From positions 1 to 34,342 of the IMG/VR virus record IMGVR_UViG_3300032291_003710: DNA of 34,342 nt. One strand, 5' to 3'. Under the pieces are notes generated by a model. The model saw only the letters and a list, made by a program, of their open reading frames with translations. It was not told the DNA's origin and made no database searches. Source of the DNA: a virus. Position numbers and translations under genes: made by a program. Below are positions 1 through 8,229 of this stretch, one piece after another; within the stretch, counting starts at the first letter, position 1; every line of letters begins with the position of its first letter.

Positions 1-485
1 GTTAATACAGCAAAATTATCGTATATATTTCTTTGATTAAATTTAGTACCTACTACTTGATAATTATGTACTACGTTTCCATCTAATTTATTACCTAGTG
101 TTCTATTCTTTTCAATACTAACGCGTTTTAACATAATTAGAGGAACCATCAACTTACCGTTTTTATCTCGGTAAAATCCATCGTTTTGAATTGATTTCCA
201 ACGCTCAGGTGAGCCATATATAATAGGTACCGCAAGTCGTTGTTCGTTTTGAATAACCGTTGGTTTAATGACATTATTAAAATAAAACAATACAGCATTA
301 TCTATATCTTGTAAACCTATACTTATATCCTTTACAGTATCATCTTTTAAAGAATAATCAGTTCCTCTATTTTCAGAAAATGAAGTTTCACTAATAGCTC
401 TACCTTGAGGTAAATAAGGTGTTGATAACTCTGCTTGAGTTACTTGTAATAGATTACGTGGAAGTGGTTTAATTTTTTTAGCCAT
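1..485 (-). CDS. Probable virion structural protein (3' end outside window)
   Basis: Open reading frame starting with ATG at 485 (M-A-K-K-I-K-P-L-P-R-N-L-L-Q) and staying open for 161 codons to the window edge, so the C-terminus is missing. It follows the gp14-like gene by 3 nt, so it belongs to the neck/structural operon. The N-terminus has a P-x-L-P-Q-G stretch and a Gly/Ser/Asn-rich segment, followed by a mixed alpha/beta region with no enzyme motif. I do not recognise a specific T4 counterpart; position and composition suggest a neck, tail-terminator or baseplate-associated virion protein. Function is inference from context only. Confidence 0.6.
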   Translation of the reverse strand, partial: MAKKIKPLPRNLLQVTQAELSTPYLPQGRAISETSFSENRGTDYSLKDDTVKDISIGLQDIDNAVLFYFNNVIKPTVIQNEQRLAVPIIYGSPERWKSIQNDGFYRDKNGKLMVPLIMLKRVSIEKNRTLGNKLDGNVVHNYQVVGTKFNQRNIYDNFAVL

Positions 486-488
486 TTA

Positions 489-1031
489 TTATAATCGTTC
501 TTGTGTGATACCTACTTTTTCTGGTCTAATATTATGAGTGGATAATATAATTGATAATGAACTACCAAAATTATCTGTATCATCTGAATATGAATATTCA
601 GGGTATTTACCAACAAAATATTGATTTTCTTCTACATTATCTACTTCATAATAATCATTATTCCATAATAATATATCCCCTATTTGAGGGACTATATTGT
701 ATGAAAATCCCTTACCATCATTATTTAATTCAGTACTTAAATCATATCCTGCTAAATCATCTCTTAAAAATCTAAATTGAACATCTCTATTAACATCGGG
801 GCCAAAATCATCAGTTGATGATACTTGAGGAGATCTAGCTATTAAACAATTAATTAATACAGGATCGTTATATGTTTTAGTACCATTAGCTTCTCCATAT
901 ATGTTAGAAGTAGTTTTATCTAAAACAATTTGATAATAACCAATTTTTTGTTCAACAATTTGATTTATTATTTCTCTGCTTACATGTCTAAATAAGGAAA
1001 TATCTCTAGATTCTCCAAAAAGTGCACACAT
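489..1031 (-). CDS. gp14: gp14-like neck / head-completion protein
   Basis: A 180-aa protein. The region around residues 20-70 (I-I-N-Q-I-V-E-Q-K, then N-I-Y-G-E-A-N-G-T-K) resembles the 'I/L-x-G-E' segment of T4-like gp14 neck proteins, and a later G-D-I-L-L-W-N-N-D-Y-Y-E-V-D-N-V-E segment is typical of this group in marine T4-like phages. In T4, gp13 and gp14 close the filled head and make the platform for tail attachment. The start ATG at 1031 has AAGGAG about 10 nt upstream, one of the few clear Shine-Dalgarno matches here, although it lies inside the end of the preceding gene. It is shorter than T4 gp14 (about 256 aa). The assignment rests on remembered motif similarity and gene order. 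Confidence 0.5.
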   Translation of the reverse strand: MCALFGESRDISLFRHVSREIINQIVEQKIGYYQIVLDKTTSNIYGEANGTKTYNDPVLINCLIARSPQVSSTDDFGPDVNRDVQFRFLRDDLAGYDLSTELNNDGKGFSYNIVPQIGDILLWNNDYYEVDNVEENQYFVGKYPEYSYSDDTDNFGSSLSIILSTHNIRPEKVGITQERL

Positions 1032-1032
1032 A

Positions 1033-1365
1033 TTAATAAGCTCCTTTCTTTTCTAAAGTATTTAAACGGGGAACAAAACTAACTAATCCAGGAATAGTTT
1101 TTACAGCAAGTGATTTAATAATATTTATATCATTTTCAGGAGTATCTTTTACAATATATTTCATTTTTAATAATGAATATTCATATTGTGATGTTGATTT
1201 TTTATCTAAAAAATCACTTTGAATTACAGTAACAACTACAATACCAGATACTGCTCTAACTTGATTATATATTTCTACTTTATTCTCTCCCGCAATTGTT
1301 TTAATTAATGCCTCAATCGAATATACATTAATTCCTTCTAATAATATGTTAGATAAATTCATCAT
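1033..1365 (-). CDS. Small neck-region protein with a capsid-tag-like N-terminus
   Basis: A 110-aa protein between the gp13-like and gp14-like genes. Its start overlaps the upstream stop (TAATG), indicating translational coupling. Two adjacent ATGs exist (1365 and 1362). The second gives M-N-L-S-N-I-L-L-E-G, which resembles the [L/I]-x-E-terminated tags seen on many proteins in this window. The remainder is a compact alpha/beta sequence (V-S-G-I-V-V-V-T-V-I, K-M-K-Y-I-V-K) with no catalytic motif. It could be a head-tail connector subunit of a fold unrelated to T4, or an internal protein that has kept a tag. Function unknown. Confidence 0.6.
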   Translation of the reverse strand: MMNLSNILLEGINVYSIEALIKTIAGENKVEIYNQVRAVSGIVVVTVIQSDFLDKKSTSQYEYSLLKMKYIVKDTPENDINIIKSLAVKTIPGLVSFVPRLNTLEKKGAY

Positions 1366-2534
1366 TATATTATATAAATTGGAAGTGGAGCATTATTTAA
1401 TATACTTTGCATATATCCTGTTTCTAATGATTGTTTTTCTAATTGATTTTTTCTAGATGTTTCCTCTAGCATTAATCTTAATTGTTCAAGCAATGCCATT
1501 TTTTCTGCTCTAGTATCTGTGAATAAATCTGCTTGATTTAATGTTACTTCATCTCCTGGAATTGGTATAGTACCATATTTTCCTCGAATATAAGCTAATA
1601 TTTCTTTAACTAAGGCTAATGTGTATTGTCTTACCCAATTTCTACCAACAGAATTTATCTGAGAATATACTGGATTATTGTAAGGTACATTAGAAGCATT
1701 AGTAATTAATGTTCCTGGATCATTAGATTTTAATACACTATCTCTTTCACTTACTTTAATATAATGAAAAAATAATTTGTGTCTATATAAATCACTAACA
1801 TCATTAGGAATAGGAAATAATCTAATATTATTATTTACTAAATCAAATGAAAATGCTGATTTTCTAATTTGGTCATTAAATTCAATTGCTTGAATCTTTA
1901 ATACATCAAAAAATATAGGCATTAATAAAAAGTTAATACCAGGAGACATTTGACCAAAACCAAATGTTTCAAGTAGTGATTGAATACCAGTACCTGTACC
2001 AGCATATGGATCAAAATATCTTACAATAGCAGGAGGAGCTTCAAAAAATACTTTTTTAATTTCTATTCTATCACCTGGAGATAAACTAGCACTAGCGGAT
2101 GCCCAAGTATTCATATTATAATCTTGTTTACCATTTTCTAAATCTATAGATCCAGAATAATAAGTGACAGTACCACCAGCTCCAGCTTCAGTCCCATATG
2201 TTTGAGATAATCTAATAATACTTCCTAAATTTGGAGTAATTACTTTATTATTAAAGGAAGAACCAGTACTATTACCTTCCATAGAAAGATAATTTTCTCT
2301 TATTTTATATTGATAGACCTCGTTACCATAAGTAGTAACGGCTTCTTCAAAAGCAGCATAAAATGAACCAGATTGTAATTCAATATTAACTAATGGATAT
2401 CCTAAGCGTTGAGCACACCATTTAGCTATTTTATCAGCTTCGGATGAAAATGCACTATCAGTATCATAAAATCCAAAGGGTGTTGATCCAGTAGTAAATG
2501 TTGATGAACCATTCCAAATAGCAATATTTGACAT
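1365..2534 (-). CDS. gp13: gp13-like neck protein
   Basis: A 389-aa protein. Residues about 30-85 carry A-K-W-C-A-Q-R-L-G-Y-P-L followed by F-Y-A-A-F-E-E-A-V-T-T-Y-G, which match the opening of T4-like gp13 head-completion proteins (an R-L-G-x-P segment followed by an acidic helix). It lies after the capsid and PhoH genes and before a gp14-like gene, in keeping with a neck module. It is longer than T4 gp13 (309 aa); the extra length includes Gly/Ser/Thr-rich stretches between about residues 90 and 190. A TATATTTATA box lies 21 nt before the ATG, overlapping the phoH stop. Role: seals packaged heads and binds gp14. The family call is moderately sure. Confidence 0.55.
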   Translation of the reverse strand: MSNIAIWNGSSTFTTGSTPFGFYDTDSAFSSEADKIAKWCAQRLGYPLVNIELQSGSFYAAFEEAVTTYGNEVYQYKIRENYLSMEGNSTGSSFNNKVITPNLGSIIRLSQTYGTEAGAGGTVTYYSGSIDLENGKQDYNMNTWASASASLSPGDRIEIKKVFFEAPPAIVRYFDPYAGTGTGIQSLLETFGFGQMSPGINFLLMPIFFDVLKIQAIEFNDQIRKSAFSFDLVNNNIRLFPIPNDVSDLYRHKLFFHYIKVSERDSVLKSNDPGTLITNASNVPYNNPVYSQINSVGRNWVRQYTLALVKEILAYIRGKYGTIPIPGDEVTLNQADLFTDTRAEKMALLEQLRLMLEETSRKNQLEKQSLETGYMQSILNNAPLPIYII

Positions 2535-2555
2535 ATTTAATTATTGTTTATTTAG

Positions 2556-2565
2556 TATAAATATA
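2556..2565 (-). promoter_or_regulatory. TATATTTATA box before gp13-like gene
   Basis: Minus-strand TATATTTATA, 21 nt upstream of the gp13-like ATG. It is one of the recurring AT boxes that elsewhere follow terminators. It lies next to the phoH stop codon and has no terminator of its own here, so promoter function is uncertain. Confidence 0.35.
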
Positions 2566-3258
2566 TTAAGAATTTAATTCTTTATATATAGCTAATATAG
2601 GTTCAACTATTTCGTGTCTATGATTTGTCTTTAAATGTATAGCGGCAGTACCAGGAACATGACCTGCTATTGCTTTATTTAAGAAATACAAACCTGACAT
2701 TTTTCTTTCTTTCAAATCGGTTTGTTGTACATCACCTACTATAATCATTTTAGAACCAATACATAAACGTGTAATAACTAATTCCATTTGTTTATCAGTA
2801 ACGTTTTGTGCTTCATCTATAATAACAAAAGCATTTGAAATATTTCTACCACGCATAAAAGCAAATGGGATAATTTCAATTAAACCATCTTCAACATATT
2901 TATCTATTTTTTCCTTAGAATATAATCGATGCATATTTTCATAGATAGGGGCCATAAAGGGATCCATTTTTTCTTTAATATCACCAGGCAAAAAACCTAA
3001 TTCCTCCCCAGAAGTAATAACTGGGCGAGCAATAATTATTTTTTCTATTTCTTTATTAAATAGTTGATCTAGAGCAATTTGACATGCTAATAATGTTTTT
3101 CCGGATCCTGCTCCACCAGTTAATACTGTAATAGTATTTTCTAATATTTTAGATTTAGCAGCTTTTTGTTCTTCATTTAGTGAAAGATGAAAATTAATAG
3201 GATTTTTTGGTTTTCTTTTTGGGGTGTATACCGAATCGGTATGTGGTTTAGAACTCAT
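2566..3258 (-). CDS. phoH: PhoH-like ATPase
   Basis: A 230-aa P-loop ATPase of the PhoH family. Walker A G-G-A-G-S-G-K-T lies at residues 48-55, Walker B V-I-I-D-E-A-Q-N has D148/E149, and the sensor-like segment I-I-V-G-D-V-Q-Q-T-D follows. The family-typical A-R-P-V and P-G-D-x-x-E-K-M-D-P-F motifs are around residues 77-101. PhoH proteins are common in marine and other T4-like phages; their biochemical role is unsettled (RNA-associated ATPase/helicase proposed). The gene forms its own unit: a terminator and an AT box lie directly upstream (3293-3338). Its position between the capsid and neck genes, not with replication genes, is notable. The length is typical for the single-domain family. 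Confidence 0.92.
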   Translation of the reverse strand: MSSKPHTDSVYTPKRKPKNPINFHLSLNEEQKAAKSKILENTITVLTGGAGSGKTLLACQIALDQLFNKEIEKIIIARPVITSGEELGFLPGDIKEKMDPFMAPIYENMHRLYSKEKIDKYVEDGLIEIIPFAFMRGRNISNAFVIIDEAQNVTDKQMELVITRLCIGSKMIIVGDVQQTDLKERKMSGLYFLNKAIAGHVPGTAAIHLKTNHRHEIVEPILAIYKELNS

Positions 3259-3292
3259 AAAAACATTTATATATATTTGGTTTATATTTTTA

Positions 3293-3302
3293 TATAAATA
3301 TA
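3293..3302 (-). promoter_or_regulatory. Candidate promoter box for phoH
   Basis: Minus-strand TATATTTATA immediately after the T-run of the capsid terminator and 35 nt before the phoH ATG. The arrangement terminator-box-gene recurs at three other places in the window, which supports a promoter role. It matches the Bacteroidota -7 consensus TAnnTTTG except for the last base. Confidence 0.55.
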
Positions 3303-3303
3303 C

Positions 3304-3338
3304 AAAAAAAAAAGACCGAGTTACTAAGCCCGGTCTTT
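3304..3338 (-). terminator. Rho-independent terminator after the major capsid gene
   Basis: Perfect 8-bp stem (AAAGACCG, 3311-3318, with CGGTCTTT, 3331-3338) and a 12-nt loop, followed on the minus strand by ten T residues (3304-3313). It lies 22 nt after the capsid stop and would end the scaffold-capsid transcript. Confidence 0.9.
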
Positions 3339-3360
3339 AATTAACTATATGTTAATTAGA

Positions 3361-4968
3361 TTAGATAGTCTCTAAACCATTTACATAAATTTTCCCAAAA
3401 TAATCAGGTCTAATCATTTTCTTCGCGTAACGAGTCATAAGACCTTTACGTGGAGTAAATGTTTCTGGATCGTACAATAGAGGAGTCATGATCAAAGGAA
3501 CATATGGAGCAAATACTGCACCTGCTTCTAAGAATTGAGCACCTTTGTAACCCAATAATATAACGTTTTCAGTCATATATGGATTCTTGTACACTTTGTA
3601 ACGGCTATTTAATGAACCAATTTTCTGAATTCCGAAATTGTATTCCATTTTTTCTCCATCACCATCAGCAGCAAATCCTGGAATTGATTCCAATACAGTT
3701 GATATAGTTGGAGATACTACCATAAAGTTAGCACCACCACGTAATGATAATTGGTGAATTTTATTAGATACTTTTTGTAATTTAGTACCTAAAGTTTGGA
3801 ACCAACCACCTTGAGTGTTGTAGAAACCACCAGTTGTAGCTGAAGATTGTGTAAATCCACTACCATTCCATACTTCGTTATTTCTTGCTGACCAAAAATC
3901 TACTGTGAAAGCATTTGTTATCAACATATCTAACAATTCAAGATCAATTTCCATTGAAATGTATTGAGATAAGATACCAGTTAATTCTGCCTCAGCATCA
4001 ACACTATGGTAAGCATTTAAATCCTGTGCAAATTCTGGAGTCCATTGTGCTTTTAACTTACGTGTTTTAGCAACAATAGCTTCTGATTTTAACTGAACAT
4101 TGATTTCAGGGATAGAAATTGGATTAGCTTGAGATAATGTACTACCATCTTCAAAATCACCACGTGACTCAGGAGCAGTAACTTTGTTGTAAGTTAATAA
4201 ACCAGTAGTACCAGCAAAACCAGTGCTACCTGATACGATTAACGTTAAAGCACCACCTGCAGTGAAACTAGTAAATTGTTGTAAAAGATTAGCAGGTGTT
4301 AAAATACCAGATCCTGAAGTTACAACGAAAGATCTAATTCCGTTTATATCAAATGAACTAGAAATAGAAGTTAATTGACCAGCAGCAACAGTAACTTTGG
4401 TTAAAGAACCAGTAGCTACATAAGTACCATCATAATTAACATCAGCAAAAGAAACTGAACCTGTTGAGAAAGTTACAGAAGCTGTTGGAGAGTTATATGA
4501 ATAAGAGAAACGTCCTGCCTCATATAAACCACCGTTAAGTTCAGTTACGTTAGTAGTTGCATTAGCACCATAAAGTGAAGCTCCAGAAGTATATGGTTGT
4601 TTTGTAGTACCATATTTAAAATCTAGATAGAAAACTAGACCTGAAGGTAAGTTCATTGGTTGAACTGAAAGGAATTCTTTCGCTGCAATTTGACCAAATA
4701 CTCTTCTTACTAATGGTAAAGCAACACCAGCCCAGTTTTCTGAGTTGTATCCACCACCAGACATACTAGCAGTTCCACCAGTTACGTTTCCTTCGGTGAT
4801 TAATTGTTTTGCTTGATTTTCAAGCAACATTGACATTGTGTTTTTATCAATTTTATTAGAAATACCTTCTAATAATCCTGAATTAACCCATTTATTAGAT
4901 AGACGTTTTGCATCGTCAGATACCTGCTTAAATTGGTTAGATGATTCTAATAATTGTTGTACGTTCAT
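3361..4968 (-). CDS. gp23: Major capsid protein, gp23-like
   Basis: A 535-aa T4-type major head protein. The N-terminal region (residues 1-59) ends in Q-L-I-T-E/G-N, equivalent to the T4 gp23 prohead-protease site (F-L-T-E/A-E). Further gp23 signatures are V-R-R-V-F at 88-92, S-V-Q-P-M-N-L-P-S-G at 101-110, and the block at about 292-345 with K-L-K-A-Q-W, A-Q-D-L-N-A-Y-H and D-A-E-A-E-L. Residues about 160-265 are Ser/Thr/Gly-rich and beta-like with no counterpart that I recognise in T4; they probably form a surface insertion domain. It follows the scaffold gene by 33 nt and is closed by a strong terminator. It forms the hexamers of the head shell. Confidence 0.96.
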   Translation of the reverse strand: MNVQQLLESSNQFKQVSDDAKRLSNKWVNSGLLEGISNKIDKNTMSMLLENQAKQLITEGNVTGGTASMSGGGYNSENWAGVALPLVRRVFGQIAAKEFLSVQPMNLPSGLVFYLDFKYGTTKQPYTSGASLYGANATTNVTELNGGLYEAGRFSYSYNSPTASVTFSTGSVSFADVNYDGTYVATGSLTKVTVAAGQLTSISSSFDINGIRSFVVTSGSGILTPANLLQQFTSFTAGGALTLIVSGSTGFAGTTGLLTYNKVTAPESRGDFEDGSTLSQANPISIPEINVQLKSEAIVAKTRKLKAQWTPEFAQDLNAYHSVDAEAELTGILSQYISMEIDLELLDMLITNAFTVDFWSARNNEVWNGSGFTQSSATTGGFYNTQGGWFQTLGTKLQKVSNKIHQLSLRGGANFMVVSPTISTVLESIPGFAADGDGEKMEYNFGIQKIGSLNSRYKVYKNPYMTENVILLGYKGAQFLEAGAVFAPYVPLIMTPLLYDPETFTPRKGLMTRYAKKMIRPDYFGKIYVNGLETI

Positions 4969-5001
4969 CGTAATTTAATTTGTGTTTTTGTTTATAATTT
5001 T

Positions 5002-5922
5002 TTATTTAATAATACCAGCTAATTGTTGCATTCTAGAAATACTTTCGTTTACTTCAACGATTTGTTTCTTTGGTGCTATACCAGCAGCTTTTGAAGCAAA
5101 ACCTAATGATTCTTTAATTTGTGATTTAACGTTTGATGTTACAGCAGTTAATGTACTTTCTAAAGATTCAAATACTAATTTAGCTTCGTTTGGAGTTGTT
5201 GCTTTATCAAATGAGGCAATAACTTTAACTTTTTGTGATTCGGTTAAGTTTTTAGCTTTGAAGATTTTGTTTACATAAAGTAATTTAGCATTTAATAAAT
5301 TAACTTCTTGCAATTCAGAGCGTAAAGTGTTGATAGTTTTAACAGCTTCATCTAAATCAGATGAATCATCATTTTTTTCATCTAATGATTCTAATTCAGC
5401 TAATAATTCTTCTAAATTAATTTCTTCAGATTCTTCCATCATTTCATCTTCCATTCCTAGATCAATTTCTTCATCTTCTACATTGTCCATTTCATCATCC
5501 ATCATTTCATCATCACCCATTTCTTGAGCAATAATGTCTTTAATAAGATCTTTTAAATCTTCAACAGACATATCAGAAACTTCTACTTCTTCATCACCTT
5601 CTTCACCTTCTTCTTCTTCACCTTCTTCTTCTTCACCTTCTTCTTTAGCTTCATCCATTCCTTTTTTATCTTCTTCAGCATCTAATTCAGCTAAAATTGC
5701 AGATAAATCGAAATCTTCTTCTAAATCATCTTCTACTTCCATAGCATCTTCTACTTCATCATCCATCATGTCATCTTCCATTTCTTGTAATTTGGTAGAT
5801 AACATTGATTGAAGTCTTGGAGTAAGTGCTTCTTCTAAAGCAACCTTTGCATTTGCTAATGCTGCCTCACGTACTTGTTTAGCGTCGGCAATAGCTTCTT
5901 TGAATAAATCTTTGTTTGTCAT
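5002..5922 (-). CDS. gp22: Prohead core scaffold protein, gp22-like
   Basis: A 306-aa, extremely acidic protein. Residues about 45-185 are dominated by Glu/Asp with repeated E-E-G-E-E-E runs, flanked by Ala/Lys-rich helices at the N-terminus and a coiled-coil region at about 195-270. Composition, size and position between the prohead protease and capsid genes match T4 gp22, which forms the internal scaffold and is degraded by the protease. The C-terminus reads V-N-E-S-I-S-R-M-Q-Q-L-A-G-I-I-K, and the M-Q-x-L-A-G-I motif is shared with two other proteins here. It has a separate promoter region: a terminator and an AT box lie upstream, with a leader of about 110 nt. AAGGA lies 10 nt before the ATG. 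Confidence 0.93.
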   Translation of the reverse strand: MTNKDLFKEAIADAKQVREAALANAKVALEEALTPRLQSMLSTKLQEMEDDMMDDEVEDAMEVEDDLEEDFDLSAILAELDAEEDKKGMDEAKEEGEEEEGEEEEGEEGDEEVEVSDMSVEDLKDLIKDIIAQEMGDDEMMDDEMDNVEDEEIDLGMEDEMMEESEEINLEELLAELESLDEKNDDSSDLDEAVKTINTLRSELQEVNLLNAKLLYVNKIFKAKNLTESQKVKVIASFDKATTPNEAKLVFESLESTLTAVTSNVKSQIKESLGFASKAAGIAPKKQIVEVNESISRMQQLAGIIK

Positions 5923-6031
5923 TGTTTTTTGTCCTTAAATTTTTTTGTAGGAAATAAGATTATTTGGAATCTTAATGGTAATTAATAATTTACCGTATTA
6001 CAAAGGGTTAGTAATACATTGTGGTCTTGAG

Positions 6032-6041
6032 CATAAATATA
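6032..6041 (-). promoter_or_regulatory. Candidate promoter box for the scaffold-capsid unit
   Basis: Minus-strand TATATTTATG, 20 nt after the T-run of the protease terminator (6061-6092) and 110 nt before the scaffold ATG. It lies within a short palindrome (GCATA/TATGC). The long leader could allow high or regulated expression of scaffold and capsid. Confidence 0.5.
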
Positions 6042-6060
6042 TGCAAATATAAAAAAACGA

Positions 6061-6092
6061 AAAAAAAAAGTACCTTCTTTTAGAGAAGGTAC
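6061..6092 (-). terminator. Rho-independent terminator after the prohead protease gene
   Basis: Perfect 9-bp stem (GTACCTTCT 6070-6078 with AGAAGGTAC 6084-6092), 5-nt loop, and nine T residues on the minus strand (6061-6069), with a second T-run just beyond. It lies 25 nt past the protease stop and separates the portal-protease transcript from the scaffold-capsid unit. Confidence 0.9.
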
Positions 6093-6117
6093 ATATATCA
6101 GAATAATATTTTATTAA

Positions 6118-6726
6118 TTAACAAAGAGGACAAACTCCCGTTTGGTTACAAATTATTTCTGTAATTAAACTATTTATTCTTTCATAATTTTTAATAGGAT
6201 TATATTGTTTATTCTCAGCTAAAGACATATATGCTTCAGGTGTAGAAGGAACAGATACAAGATCAAAACATAATAATTCAAAATCCTCTTGCACTTCAAC
6301 TGTTTCACCAATTTGCTTAACTGAACCCATACCACGAGAAGATATACCTAATGGAATATCTGCTGATATTAATTCTTGTGCAATTTTACCTGATGGAGTA
6401 TTTAGTAACATTAATTCTCCCATTACATTATTTCCATCCCACCATACTTTAGTAATATTGTGAGAAACATTATTTAAGTTAACGATTGAGGATTCAGGAT
6501 GATCTAATTCACCCATAGCTGTTTTTTGTGCTACAGGACCTTCTATATATTTTTCAATTTGTTTTAATAGAATATCTTTAGGATAAACACGACCATTACC
6601 ATTTTTTACTTCAGCTTCTTGTAATTTACCTCTGATGCGCATTCTACCATCAGACATGGTTTTACCTTCAGTTAATGTTAATTTAGCGATATGGAATGGT
6701 GTATGATCTATTAATAATGCTTTCAT
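6118..6726 (-). CDS. gp21: Prohead core protease, gp21-like
   Basis: A 202-aa serine protease of the T4 gp21 family. The family motifs are visible: N-G-N-G-R-V-Y-P at about 42-49, G-E-L-D-H-P with the catalytic His76, and G-I-S-S-R-G with the catalytic Ser at 129 or 130. In T4, gp21 cuts the capsid, scaffold and internal proteins after [L/I]-x-E during head maturation, then degrades itself. The [L/I]-x-E sites in the capsid and tagged proteins of this window are its likely substrates. The gene precedes the scaffold gene as in T4 and ends in a terminator. The short C-terminal C-N-Q-T-G-V-C-P-L-C tail with three cysteines is unusual. Confidence 0.95.
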   Translation of the reverse strand: MKALLIDHTPFHIAKLTLTEGKTMSDGRMRIRGKLQEAEVKNGNGRVYPKDILLKQIEKYIEGPVAQKTAMGELDHPESSIVNLNNVSHNITKVWWDGNNVMGELMLLNTPSGKIAQELISADIPLGISSRGMGSVKQIGETVEVQEDFELLCFDLVSVPSTPEAYMSLAENKQYNPIKNYERINSLITEIICNQTGVCPLC

Positions 6727-6727
6727 A

Positions 6728-7564
6728 TTATTCTATGTCAGTTAAATTATCACGTCCATCAAACATTTCTTTCATCATTTTACGAACCAATTCTTTTAAT
6801 TTTAATTTAGAATCTGGTTTCATTGCTTCATTCATTTTATCAGAAATATAATATTGCCATACTTCTGGTTCTCCAGCATCACTAAGTTTATCAGCATCTA
6901 CTTTAAATGAATTTCTTAATTTATCTAAATCTTTGTATGGTAGTTCTCTATAATCATCATATATAATGCTAACACCTCCATTACTATTACCAATTTGTGA
7001 ATTTTTTAATGTAGTGTCTGATAGTAAGGCTTTTATATCTTCAATTTTAACTTCTTTAACAATTTGCATTTTGTTTTTTTCATCAACAAAATTGTCTCCA
7101 TTTTTGTTAACTTCTTCCATTTCATCAAAAAATGGTTTACGTTTAGTGGATGTGAATTCAGTTGGTTGTAAACCTCTAATGCCTGTTAATTTGTAGTTAG
7201 TATAGTAAAATTGATCTGATTTAAGATTTTTAATTACTAATTTAACTGCTTCTTTTTGATCTATATTAGGATTATCTTGTTTTTCCATAACATATCCTGC
7301 CATTATTTCTTGAGCATTCATGTTATCTAATTCATTGAATTTAGAATATTGTTCTTTACCGTCTTGATTGTAGTATCCTGTTGCTGAAATGTCTTTGATT
7401 TCAGAGATAATACCCTTATTAATCAAGATTCTTTCAGCTTGTTTAAATAAAGTTACATTACTGATGTATTCAGGTAAAGTCATTCTAACATTGCGCATGA
7501 ATTGTGCTTCTGACATTTTACCTTCCTTAAGGTCAATATATTGATTTTTTATAGATTTGTTCAT
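6728..7564 (-). CDS. Conserved core-region protein of unknown function
   Basis: A 278-aa soluble, lysine- and acid-rich protein, mostly helical, between the portal-side genes and the protease (gap to the protease start 1 nt; start overlaps the upstream stop). The N-terminal Y-I-D-L-K-E-G-K-M-S-E-A-Q-F-M-R-N-V-R segment followed by L-P-E-Y-I-S-N looks like a conserved recognition segment, and I have seen similar segments in T4-like phages at this position. No enzyme motif is visible. T4 carries the small core proteins gp67 and gp68 here, so a role in prohead core assembly is plausible but not shown. Confidence 0.7.
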   Translation of the reverse strand: MNKSIKNQYIDLKEGKMSEAQFMRNVRMTLPEYISNVTLFKQAERILINKGIISEIKDISATGYYNQDGKEQYSKFNELDNMNAQEIMAGYVMEKQDNPNIDQKEAVKLVIKNLKSDQFYYTNYKLTGIRGLQPTEFTSTKRKPFFDEMEEVNKNGDNFVDEKNKMQIVKEVKIEDIKALLSDTTLKNSQIGNSNGGVSIIYDDYRELPYKDLDKLRNSFKVDADKLSDAGEPEVWQYYISDKMNEAMKPDSKLKLKELVRKMMKEMFDGRDNLTDIE

Positions 7565-8229
7565 TATTGTTGTAGATTTTGAATTTTTAAATTTAACTCA
7601 TTTACCATTTCAGCTATTCGGGATACATTATTTGTAGTTGCTTTCCAATAATTTAATCCTTCTTCACCTTCACTTAACTCTTGTTTCATCATAGAAGTAT
7701 ATTCAACGATACGATCAATTTCCATTAATTTGCGTTTTACTTCTTTAATAGCTTTATGTAGCATCTCATTCTTTGAACGTAATTTTACTTCGTTTTTAAA
7801 TTTAGAATATGTTCCTTCTTTTAATATTTCTTCTTTAATAATTTCCTCTATACCCTCTTTAATATTTGAATTTGATGATTTTTGTTTTGCCATTAAAGAT
7901 TGTATTTTCTTTACTGTTTCTTTATCTTTATCAGATATTTTAACTCGTTTAGTAAATTCTTTTGTTTTAGGATCTTGATTCATTTCATATTCATCCTCAA
8001 ACAATTGTTTATAATCAACTACTTTAGAATTTTTAGGTAAACTAGTAGATGCTTTTTTAAATCCTTGAGATATTGCTGCTTTAGTAGCAGCATTTTCTCC
8101 TTTTTTATTACCTCTAAAAGCATATGGAGTTGAATAAGCACCTGCATCTCCTGATACAGACATTTCCTCTAATTCATCCTCAGAAATTATTTCACGTACT
8201 ATATTTTTAATATATTCTTTAATATCCAT
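7564..8229 (-). CDS. Probable prohead core / internal protein with protease sites
   Basis: A 221-aa helical protein. The N-terminus M-D-I-K-E-Y-I-K-N-I-V-R-E-I-I-S-E (1-17) resembles a capsid-targeting peptide ending in I-S-E. Two further [L/I]-x-E sites, L-K-E138/G and L-S-E187/G, flank a conserved helical segment (139-187). The middle part has Y-S-T-P-Y-A-F, typical of T4-like proteins encoded between gp20 and gp21. If the protease uses these sites, the protein would be cut into three pieces during maturation. It overlaps both neighbours by 1 nt, so the three core-region genes are probably translationally coupled. The core-protein role is inference. Confidence 0.65.
   Translation of the reverse strand: MDIKEYIKNIVREIISEDELEEMSVSGDAGAYSTPYAFRGNKKGENAATKAAISQGFKKASTSLPKNSKVVDYKQLFEDEYEMNQDPKTKEFTKRVKISDKDKETVKKIQSLMAKQKSSNSNIKEGIEEIIKEEILKEGTYSKFKNEVKLRSKNEMLHKAIKEVKRKLMEIDRIVEYTSMMKQELSEGEEGLNYWKATTNNVSRIAEMVNELNLKIQNLQQ

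Noticed and set aside
5327-5812. Two serine-rich plus-strand frames opposite the scaffold gene
   Set aside because: Glu/Asp codons on the minus strand read as Ser on the plus strand; this is a composition artefact within the well-supported scaffold gene.
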